The notes under the pieces were generated by a model, which did no database searches, had not been told where the DNA came from, and worked only from the letters and a program-made list of their open reading frames with translations. A program made the position numbers and the translations under genes. 5,124 nucleotides of DNA from Pseudomonadota bacterium (GTDB lineage: Bacteria; Pseudomonadota; Alphaproteobacteria; Rhizobiales; Devosiaceae): NCBI GenBank assembly GCA_023433985.1, contig JAEYTN010000162.1:1-5124 (forward strand), written 5' to 3'. Positions 1 through 4,460 of the stretch are shown piece by piece (position 1 is the stretch's first letter; each line of letters opens with the position of its first letter).

Positions 1-49
1 GGCGGCGCCGGGCACGCTCCCGGGGGTGGGGGGGTGGTGCACTTGACCG

Positions 50-102
50 CCCCCTCCACCACGCGTCGCGTGGCCCCCTCCCCCGCTATCGCGGTGGAGG
101 AT
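50..102. repeat. REP-like palindromic repeat, copy 1 (double hairpin)
   Basis: Two adjacent inverted repeats are visible. The first is CCACGC-GTC-GCGTGG (59-73), a perfect 6-bp stem. The second is CCTCCCCCGC-TATC-GCGGTGGAGG (77-100), a 10-bp stem with one mismatch at T95. The same arrangement recurs in the same orientation at 4461-4514. An alternative outer stem also exists in this copy: 53-60 (CCTCCACC) pairs perfectly with 93-100 (GGTGGAGG), so T95 is unpaired in one fold and paired in the other. There is no T-run on either side, so it is not a simple intrinsic terminator. Small dispersed double-hairpin elements of this kind sit in intergenic space in many GC-rich alphaproteobacteria. Calling it REP-like is an inference from structure and from two copies only. 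Confidence 0.75.
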
Positions 103-173
103 CCCCTCGACGTTGGCGGCTCGTCTCGTCGCTAGGCGTCGTGGTTGTGCTACGGGGCTTGCGCTTGGCCCGG

Positions 174-190
174 ATGTTACGTTATTACAT
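174..190. promoter_or_regulatory. Putative Zur operator (Zur box) of the zinc-uptake operon
   Basis: The 17-mer ATGTTACGTTATTACAT has the outer symmetry ATGT...ACAT. It agrees with the classical proteobacterial Zur-box core ATGTTATAWTATAACAT, as I remember it, at 14 of 17 positions. It is an AT-rich island in GC-rich DNA, ending 27 bases before the first gene of an operon that itself encodes Zur. A possible promoter overlaps it, with TTGCGC (159-164) as -35 and TATTAC (183-188) as -10 at 18-bp spacing. Zur bound there would block RNA polymerase. The box is imperfect in its centre. The promoter elements are weak matches and are offered as a suggestion only. Confidence 0.6.
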
Positions 191-217
191 GACGCGACAC
201 GGGGGCCCGGCAGGCTT

Positions 218-358
218 ATGGACGATCACCGGCACAATCACGCGCCAGCGCCGCGCAAGTTCAGCCTCGCCCAGCAGGGGGTCGGGGTGCGGGTGGCGAT
301 TGCGCTGGGGCTGGTGGCCCTGGTGTGGCTGGCGATCATTCCGCTGGTGGTGCGCTGA
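218..358 (+). CDS. 46-aa His-rich single-pass membrane protein at head of znu operon
   Basis: I do not recognise a named family. The 46-aa product begins with a histidine-bearing acidic segment (MDDHRHNH, His at 4, 6 and 8). A short Pro/Arg/Lys linker follows (R13, K14), then a predicted single transmembrane helix from about residue 24 to 45. Positive charges precede the helix, which suggests N-terminus in the cytoplasm. Its TGA (356-358) shares one base with the ATG of znuC, so the two are probably translationally coupled. It is the first gene after the Zur-box-like site. The ATG at 218 is chosen because the in-frame TTG at 113 would put the Zur box inside the gene and add a non-membrane-like tail. 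The ribosome site is weak (AGG at 212-214). A role as a small zinc-handling accessory of the ZnuBC transporter is inferred only from position and histidines. Confidence 0.6.
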   Translation: MDDHRHNHAPAPRKFSLAQQGVGVRVAIALGLVALVWLAIIPLVVR

Positions 359-1113
359 TGGCGATCGAGCTGCGCGACCTGACGCTTGGATATGACGGGC
401 ACCCGGCGGTGCACCATCTCGACGGGACGTTCGCTGACGGATCGCTGACGGCGATCGTGGGGCCGAACGGGTCGGGGAAATCGACGCTGCTCAAGGGGAT
501 CACCGGGATCCTGAAGCCGCTCGGCGGCTCGATCGAGCGCGGGGCGACGCGGACGCGACAGATCGCCTACCTGCCGCAGAGCGCCGAGATCGACCGCAGC
601 TTTCCGGCGACTGTGAGCGACATGGTGGCGCTGGGGCACTGGCGGAGCCGGGGCCTGTGGGGCGCGATCAGCGGCGCCGACTTCCGGGCGGTGCAGGAAG
701 CGCTCGAGGCGGTGGGGCTCGCGGGGTTCGAGGACCGGGGGCTCGACACGCTTTCGGGCGGGCAGGCGCAGCGGGCGCTGTTCGCGCGAGTGATGCTGCA
801 GGACGCCGACGTGATCCTGCTCGACGAGCCGTTCACGGCAATCGACGAGAAGACCACCGCCGACCTGATCGGGCTGGTGCGACGCTGGCACGGTGAGAAG
901 CGTACCGTGGTCGCGGTGCTGCACGACATCGACATGGTGCGGCAGGTGTTTCCCGAAGCGCTGCTGATGGCGCGCGAGCCGGTGGCGTGGGGGCCGGTGG
1001 GAGAGACGCTGAGGCCCGAAAACCTGCTGAAGGCGCGGCGGATGACCGAAGCGTGGGACGAGCATGCACCGTGGCACGACGGGCATGCGCATGGCCAGCA
1101 GGGGGCGGCATGA
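358..1113 (+). CDS. znuC: Zinc ABC transporter ATP-binding protein ZnuC
   Basis: This is the 251-aa cytoplasmic ATPase that powers Zn(II) import through ZnuB. All ABC hallmarks are intact: Walker A GPNGSGKST (residues 35-43), Q-loop Q74 in YLPQ, signature LSGGQ (132-136), Walker B ILLDEP with catalytic E157, D-loop near 161-163 and switch H189. The length is normal for metal-type ABC ATPases. The C-terminus carries a His cluster (H236, H240, H243, H245) that may bind zinc. The ATG at 358 is preferred over the in-frame GTG at 325 because the domain starts immediately (MAIELRDLTLGY) and the ATG overlaps the upstream stop as TGATG. Its own TGA overlaps the znuB start as ATGA. Zinc rather than manganese specificity is inferred from the adjacent zur and the His-rich ZnuA. 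Confidence 0.95.
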   Translation: MAIELRDLTLGYDGHPAVHHLDGTFADGSLTAIVGPNGSGKSTLLKGITGILKPLGGSIERGATRTRQIAYLPQSAEIDRSFPATVSDMVALGHWRSRGLWGAISGADFRAVQEALEAVGLAGFEDRGLDTLSGGQAQRALFARVMLQDADVILLDEPFTAIDEKTTADLIGLVRRWHGEKRTVVAVLHDIDMVRQVFPEALLMAREPVAWGPVGETLRPENLLKARRMTEAWDEHAPWHDGHAHGQQGAA

Positions 1114-1982
1114 ACCTGTTCGAGCTGCTGGTCGGACCTTTCGTCCAATATGGCTTCATGAGCCGCGCGCTGGTGGGCGCGGTGGTGATTGCGCTCAGCG
1201 CCGCACCGGTGGGCGTGTTCCTAATGCTGAGGCGGATGAGCCTCTCCGGCGACGCGATGGCGCATGCCATCCTGCCCGGGGCCGGGGTCGGGTTCCTGAT
1301 CGCGGGGCTCGAAATCCTGCCGATGACGCTGGGCGGGTTCGCGGCGGGGCTGGTGGTGGCGCTGCTGGCCGGGCTGGTGTCGCGGCTCACCATCCAGCGC
1401 GAAGATACGTCGCTCGCCGCGTTCTACCTGATTTCGCTGGCGCTCGGGGTGATGCTGGTGAGCCTGCGCGGTTCAAGCGTCGACCTGATGCATGTGCTGT
1501 TCGGCACGGTGCTGGCGCTCAACAACGATGCGCTGATCATGATCGGCGCGGTGGCGACGATCTCGCTCCTTTCGCTGGCGCTGATCTGGCGGCCGCTGTT
1601 CGCCGAATGCCTCGACCCCAACTTCCTGCGCTCGGTGTCGGGCGCGGGGCAGCCGGTGCACCTGATCTTCCTGGCGCTGGTGGTGCTGAACCTGGTGGGC
1701 GGATTCCAGGCGCTGGGGACGCTGCTGGCCGTGGGCCTGATGATGCTGCCGGCGGCGGCAGCGCGGTTCTGGGTGAAGCGGCTCGAGGCGCTTTGCCTCG
1801 TGGCGGTGGGGATCGGGGTGGCGTCGAGCTATCTGGGCCTGCTGATCAGCTACTACATGTCGGTGCCTTCGGGACCGGCGATCATTCTGGTGGCGGGGGC
1901 GATCTACCTGCTCTCGCTGCTGCTGGGTAACCGCGGTGTGGTGCGGACGCGGCTGGTGCCGCCCCGGCATCGCATCGCCTGA
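1110..1982 (+). CDS. znuB: Zinc ABC transporter permease ZnuB
   Basis: The 290-aa product is an inner-membrane permease of the metal-ion (ABC-3) family and forms the Zn(II) path. Strongly hydrophobic stretches run throughout (about 20-40, 54-71, 73-91, 101-118, 140-160, 183-199, 200-217, 227-246, 255-273), consistent with eight or nine membrane spans. Family-typical segments are SLSGDAMAHAILPG (44-57, with H52), GTLLAVGLMMLPAAAA (about 202-217) and SVPSGPAII (251-259). The ATG at 1110 overlaps the znuC stop by four bases (ATGA) and follows a G-rich AGGGGG at 1100-1105. A GTG start at 987 would only add a non-hydrophobic tail read out of frame through znuC. The C-terminus is basic (RLVPPRHR), consistent with a cytoplasmic end. 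Confidence 0.95.
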   Translation: MNLFELLVGPFVQYGFMSRALVGAVVIALSAAPVGVFLMLRRMSLSGDAMAHAILPGAGVGFLIAGLEILPMTLGGFAAGLVVALLAGLVSRLTIQREDTSLAAFYLISLALGVMLVSLRGSSVDLMHVLFGTVLALNNDALIMIGAVATISLLSLALIWRPLFAECLDPNFLRSVSGAGQPVHLIFLALVVLNLVGGFQALGTLLAVGLMMLPAAAARFWVKRLEALCLVAVGIGVASSYLGLLISYYMSVPSGPAIILVAGAIYLLSLLLGNRGVVRTRLVPPRHRIA

Positions 1983-1995
1983 CGTTTGTTCTCAT

Positions 1996-2000
1996 GGAGG
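1996..2000 (+). promoter_or_regulatory. Ribosome binding site fixing the znuA start
   Basis: GGAGG lies six bases before the ATG at 2007. This selects that ATG over the in-frame TTG at 1986, which has no good ribosome site and would place extra residues (MFSWRFR) before the signal peptide. It is the strongest Shine-Dalgarno in the operon, in keeping with a binding protein needed in excess over the transporter. Confidence 0.7.
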
Positions 2001-2006
2001 TTCCGA

Positions 2007-2933
2007 ATGCGCGCTTTGCTCGCAACGATGTCGCTTGCCCTGCTGACGGGGACGGCTCTGGCCGCGCCGGTGAACGTGGTGGCCAGTTTCTCGATCCTGG
2101 GGGACATAGTGCAGCAGGTGGGGGGCGAGCGGGTCGCCGTCACCACCATCGTGGGGCCGAACGCCGACACGCATGTCTATGAGCCGCGGCCGCAGGATGC
2201 AGCGGTGCTGGGGCAGGCGCAGGCCTTCTTCGTCAACGGGCTGGGGTTCGAGGGCTGGCTCGACCGGCTGGTGCAGGCGACGGATTTTCAAGGCGCCGTG
2301 GTGACGGCGTCGGACGGGGTGCACGCGCACGAGATGGCCGAGGACGAGCACGAGGAGGAGGGCCGCGATCACGCGCATGAAGCGGACGGACACCACCACG
2401 AGGGAACCGATCCGCATGCGTGGCAGAGCCTCAGCAACGGTTTGATCTATGTCGCGAACATCCGGGACGGACTGTGCGAGGTCGATCCCGAGGGCTGCGC
2501 GGAATACACGGCGAATGCCGAGGCCTATTCGGCGCAGATCTCGGCGCTCGATGCTCAAGTGAAGGCACAGATCGCCGCAGTGCCGGCCGAACGGCGCAAG
2601 GTGATCACCACGCACGATGCGTTCGGCTACTTCGCGGAGGCCTATGGGGTGACGTTCATGGCGCCCGAAGGGGTGAGCACGGAAAGCGAGGCTTCGGCCA
2701 CCGACGTGGCGCGGCTGATCGACCAGGTGAAGGCGGCGGGGGTGACAGCACTGTTCATCGAGAACATGAGCGATCCGCGGCTGGTGGAGCAGATCGCCGC
2801 CGAGACGGGCGCGAAGCTGGGCGGCGCGCTTTATGCCGATGCGCTGTCCACGCCCGAAGAGGGAGCAGCGACCTATCTCGACATGTTCAGGCACAACGTG
2901 GCGCTGCTGGTGCCGGCGCTCGAAGGCAAGTAG
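2007..2933 (+). CDS. znuA: Periplasmic zinc-binding protein ZnuA
   Basis: The 308-aa product is the periplasmic solute-binding protein (cluster A-I/TroA-like) that delivers Zn(II) to ZnuBC. A Sec signal peptide covers residues 1-19 (cleavage about ALA-AP). The expected metal ligands are visible: H56 in NADTHVYEP, H137 in TDPHAW, H203 in TTHDAFGYF, and D278 in YADALS as a possible fourth. A flexible His/Glu-rich loop spans about 106-131 (eight His), which is the hallmark of zinc rather than manganese binding proteins. C157 and C164 sit close together on a surface helix and could form a disulfide. The gene begins 24 bases after znuB, and its TAG stop overlaps the AGGA ribosome site of zur. Length is typical for the family. 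Regulation is probably by the Zur box at the head of the operon, since no operator is visible in the 24-base gap. Confidence 0.95.
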   Translation: MRALLATMSLALLTGTALAAPVNVVASFSILGDIVQQVGGERVAVTTIVGPNADTHVYEPRPQDAAVLGQAQAFFVNGLGFEGWLDRLVQATDFQGAVVTASDGVHAHEMAEDEHEEEGRDHAHEADGHHHEGTDPHAWQSLSNGLIYVANIRDGLCEVDPEGCAEYTANAEAYSAQISALDAQVKAQIAAVPAERRKVITTHDAFGYFAEAYGVTFMAPEGVSTESEASATDVARLIDQVKAAGVTALFIENMSDPRLVEQIAAETGAKLGGALYADALSTPEEGAATYLDMFRHNVALLVPALEGK

Positions 2934-2942
2934 GATTCCGCC

Positions 2943-3374
2943 ATGGCCCATTCGCACGACCACCACCACCACGAGGCACCCGCCGACCTGACACGCAACC
3001 AGCAGATGGTGCTCGCGACGCTGAACGGGGCGGAGGCGCCGCTTTCGGCCTACGACATCCTCGACCGGCTGCGCGAGGCCGGCTTGCGCGCGCCGCTGCA
3101 GGTGTATCGCGCGCTCGACCGGCTGATCGATGCGGGGCTGGCGCACCGGCTCGAGTCGCTCAACGCCTTCGTGTGCTGCGCCGATGCGGGATGCCACGAA
3201 CGGACCAGCGGGATTGCGGCCTTCGCCATCTGCACGAAATGCGGCCGGGTGGACGAGTTCTCCGACGCCGAGGTGGGGGACCGACTGGCGGGCTGGGCGG
3301 AAGCGCAGGGGTTCGGGCTCGAGCGGACGACGATCGAGTTGCGCGGCGTGTGCAAGGGTTGCCGGGGCGATTGA
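2943..3374 (+). CDS. zur: Zinc uptake regulator Zur (Fur family)
   Basis: The 143-aa product is a Fur-family repressor that binds DNA when loaded with Zn(II). The N-terminal winged helix covers about 16-72 and includes the typical LQVYRALDRLIDAGL segment. The structural zinc site is complete with C97-x2-C100 and C137-x2-C140. By position against E. coli Zur, the regulatory site would be H68, C79, H85 and E105. HRLES (68-72) matches the Zur/Fur hinge. The conserved Zn ligands favour Zur over Fur, Mur or PerR. An unusual feature is the His-rich N-terminal tail (MAHSHDHHHH), missing from typical Zur proteins I know. The start at 2943 follows AGGA (2932-2935) with seven bases of spacing, nine bases after znuA. 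Being last in the operon it should repress its own synthesis. Confidence 0.93.
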   Translation: MAHSHDHHHHEAPADLTRNQQMVLATLNGAEAPLSAYDILDRLREAGLRAPLQVYRALDRLIDAGLAHRLESLNAFVCCADAGCHERTSGIAAFAICTKCGRVDEFSDAEVGDRLAGWAEAQGFGLERTTIELRGVCKGCRGD

Positions 3375-3411
3375 GGCCGGCAAAGTTTCCAACCTGATCT
3401 GTCGGTGGCAA

Positions 3412-3445
3412 GCGCCCGGCGAAGCATGGCCGGGCGCCTTTTTTT
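3412..3445 (+). terminator. Rho-independent terminator of the znu-zur operon
   Basis: A perfect 9-bp GC stem, GCGCCCGGC (3412-3420) with GCCGGGCGC (3429-3437), closes an 8-base loop. A run of seven T (3439-3445) follows almost directly. It lies 38 bases after the zur stop. The other strand has no T-run after the stem, so it acts in the plus direction only. It separates the zinc operon from the curlin-like gene. Confidence 0.92.
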
Positions 3446-3469
3446 CGCCGGGCCGCATGGGCTACGGCG

Positions 3470-3494
3470 ATGGTACGACCATACCACAAGTATG
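3470..3494. promoter_or_regulatory. Composite palindromic site, possible operator
   Basis: Two overlapping perfect inverted repeats are packed here. ATGGT-ACG-ACCAT occupies 3470-3482, and its TGGT-N3-ACCA core resembles GntR/FadR-type operators. CATAC-CACAA-GTATG occupies 3480-3494. They lie at the start of a relatively AT-rich stretch between the zinc-operon terminator and the CtrA-type box, about 170-195 bases before the curlin-like gene. The regulator is unknown and chance symmetry of this length is possible. Confidence 0.35.
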
Positions 3495-3530
3495 TTGCTG
3501 TTTTCGGTTTGCTCCACCCGGCATCGGATG

Positions 3531-3547
3531 GTTAACAATTCGTTAAC
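3531..3547. promoter_or_regulatory. CtrA-type binding site upstream of curlin-like gene
   Basis: GTTAAC-AATTC-GTTAAC is a perfect inverted repeat containing TTAA (3532-3535), seven bases, then TTAA (3543-3546), each followed by C. This is an exact match to the full CtrA consensus TTAA-N7-TTAA(C) of alphaproteobacteria. It lies 116 bases before the start codon of the curlin-like gene and downstream of the zinc-operon terminator, so that gene is the obvious target. CtrA-activated promoters usually carry this box over the -35 region. A weak -10 candidate GATGAT starts at 3564, placing transcription start near 3575. Binding by CtrA is an inference from the motif, and the host must encode CtrA. 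Confidence 0.65.
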
Positions 3548-3582
3548 GACAAGAAAATCGCGCGATGATCCGGTGGTGCAGA

Positions 3583-3597
3583 GCGTATGTCATACGC
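3583..3597. promoter_or_regulatory. Perfect 15-bp palindrome, possible operator
   Basis: GCGTATG-T-CATACGC is a perfect inverted repeat with seven-base arms and a single central base. It lies between the CtrA-type box and the ribosome site of the curlin-like gene. Its GTATG/CATAC half-sites recur, in the opposite order, at 3480-3494. If transcription starts near 3575 it would be at the beginning of the leader, where it could also fold as a 5-bp stem with a TGTCA loop. I do not know the binding protein. Confidence 0.4.
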
Positions 3598-3610
3598 CAA
3601 GCGCTGATTT

Positions 3611-3639
3611 TTCACGTCGGATATGCAGAACAACGTGAA
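3611..3639 (+). promoter_or_regulatory. Leader inverted repeat (possible 5' UTR stem-loop)
   Basis: TTCACGT (3611-3617) and ACGTGAA (3633-3639) are perfectly complementary 7-bp arms separated by 15 bases, ending 24 bases before the ATG of the curlin-like gene. In RNA this would form a stem-loop just upstream of the Shine-Dalgarno. In DNA it could be a spaced operator. There is no evidence beyond the symmetry itself. Confidence 0.3.
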
Positions 3640-3651
3640 CCAAAGACCGCG

Positions 3652-3656
3652 AGGAG
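3652..3656 (+). promoter_or_regulatory. Ribosome binding site of the curlin-like gene
   Basis: AGGAG lies seven bases before the ATG at 3664. It decides the start: the open frame continues upstream to a possible ATG at 3565, but that would add 33 residues before a clean signal peptide and would consume the palindromic leader. Confidence 0.75.
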
Positions 3657-3663
3657 CGTGAGG

Positions 3664-4422
3664 ATGAACAAGTTCGTCTTGTTGGGTTTGAGCAGTGTAC
3701 TCGTGATTGGTGCGAGTGCTACCCCGAGCCAGGCCTTCAATACGTGGACCAAGACTGGCTGTAGCTTCCTTTGCGCCACCAACAGCAACAGCGTGAACCA
3801 GAACACGACCGGAGCCAACGACTCGGCCACGGCCCAGACCGGCGTGGCGAACGCCAACACCTTCAGCCAGACCAACGACGACCCGACAAAAAAGAACACC
3901 CTTACCACGAGGCAATTCGGCGGCCTCAACGTGCAGACCGGCTTCCAGAACGGCAAGGGCAACAAGGTTACTACCGACCAGCTGGCTGGCGGGGCTACGA
4001 ACACGGCCAAGCAGACGGGTGACTACAACACCAACACCACGACGCAGGTTGAGATCGGATCGACCAATACGAGCACCCAGACGGGCGACTACAACAGCAA
4101 CACGACGACGCAGACGGTCGGCGCGGGTAACGAGAACACCAGCACCCAGACCGGCGACCACAATACCAACACCACGAACCAGGCGCTGGCCGTGGACAAC
4201 ACGACGACCACGACGCAGAACGGCGACTGGAACAGCAGCACGACGAACCAGGGCGGCGGCGAGGACAACACCGCGACGACCAGCCAGTCGGGCGATGGCA
4301 ACAGCTCGACGACCAACCAGGCGGGTTCGGACAATACGTCGAACGTGCAGCAGAGCGGCTGGGGCAACAGCTCCAACGTGACCCAGTTCAGCTCGAGCAG
4401 TTCGTTCAGGATCAGCCAGTAG
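3664..4422 (+). CDS. Secreted curlin-repeat protein (CsgA-like amyloid candidate)
   Basis: The 252-aa product has a Sec signal peptide (about 1-24, cleavage at PSQA-FN). The mature protein is rich in Thr, Asn, Gln, Ser and Gly. The curlin core Q-x-G-x2-N-x5-Q matches exactly eight times, starting at Q58, Q95, Q117, Q139, Q162, Q185, Q208 and Q230. The last six have a 22-23 residue period, the same as CsgA repeats, which predicts a beta-solenoid that polymerises as extracellular amyloid. Most repeats carry Asn rather than Ser at the usual repeat-start position. No Lys or Arg occurs from 117 to 248, and Asp/Glu make it acidic. Two cysteines (C33, C37) lie near the mature N-terminus. The gene stands alone, with a CtrA-type box upstream and a convergent EAL-domain gene downstream, and no csgB/E/F/G partner in view. 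A different Thr-ladder solenoid (adhesin or ice-binding) is a weaker alternative. Confidence 0.82.
   Translation: MNKFVLLGLSSVLVIGASATPSQAFNTWTKTGCSFLCATNSNSVNQNTTGANDSATAQTGVANANTFSQTNDDPTKKNTLTTRQFGGLNVQTGFQNGKGNKVTTDQLAGGATNTAKQTGDYNTNTTTQVEIGSTNTSTQTGDYNSNTTTQTVGAGNENTSTQTGDHNTNTTNQALAVDNTTTTTQNGDWNSSTTNQGGGEDNTATTSQSGDGNSSTTNQAGSDNTSNVQQSGWGNSSNVTQFSSSSSFRISQ
4012..4386 (+). repeat. In-frame tandem repeats of 66-69 bp encoding curlin units
   Basis: Six units begin at the CAG codons at 4012, 4078, 4147, 4216, 4285 and 4351, spaced 66, 69, 69, 69 and 66 bases. Each encodes Q-x-G-x2-N-x5-Q plus a variable linker. The first two cores differ at only a few bases, mostly synonymous, and later units are more diverged (Tyr, His, Trp or Gly before the Asn). 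This pattern suggests unit duplication followed by drift, with the protein motif kept. Confidence 0.85.
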
Positions 4423-4429
4423 GCGCGAG

Positions 4430-4452
4430 ACTGGCGGTGGCTTGGCGCCAGT
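4430..4452 (+). terminator. Weak hairpin after curlin-like gene
   Basis: ACTGGCG (4430-4436) pairs with CGCCAGT (4446-4452) in a perfect 7-bp stem with a 9-base loop, eight bases past the stop codon. No T-run follows, so it is not a canonical intrinsic terminator. It may act with the REP-like element behind it to stabilise the 3' end or aid termination. Confidence 0.35.
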
Positions 4453-4460
4453 TGGGCTGG

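Noticed and set aside
21..37. G-rich run that might form a G-quadruplex.
   Set aside because: It does not supply four separate runs of three or more G with proper loops.
1..49. Possible tail of an upstream plus-strand gene ending with TGA at 44-46, just before the REP-like element.
   Set aside because: Only 14 codons are visible (Gly/Pro-rich), with no motif. A second frame stays open to a TAG at 133-135, so no frame can be preferred.
103..173. Gap between REP-like copy 1 and the Zur box examined for tRNA, small RNA or other operators.
   Set aside because: No convincing stem-loop, repeat or motif is seen apart from a weak -35 candidate at 159-164.
238..1092. A 284-codon minus-strand frame opposite znuC.
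   Set aside because: It is antisense to a clear ABC ATPase, with low-complexity Arg/Pro/His composition and no motif.
2420..3397. A plus-strand open frame bridging the 3' half of znuA and zur.
   Set aside because: It is an out-of-frame shadow dominated by Arg, Gly and Ala. The two in-frame genes it overlaps have complete family motifs.
1992..3458. A 488-codon open frame on the minus strand opposite znuA and zur.
   Set aside because: It is Arg/His/Pro-rich, has no recognisable domain, and lies wholly antisense to two confidently identified genes. Long antisense frames are expected in GC-rich DNA.
3375..3663. Intergenic region scanned for a small gene or CRISPR/tRNA.
   Set aside because: It contains a terminator and regulatory symmetry only. 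No frame has a good start with a ribosome site until 3664, and there are no direct repeats with spacers.
3532..4161. A 209-codon minus-strand frame opposite the first part of the curlin-like gene.
   Set aside because: It is the complement of Asn/Thr-rich repeat DNA, which gives artificial Val/Leu-rich frames, and it would run across the CtrA-type box and leader palindromes.
4012..4386. Regular repeats of 66-69 bp considered as a CRISPR-like array.
   Set aside because: The repeats are in frame, protein-coding and diverged, and fit the curlin motif. There are no constant repeats with unique spacers.
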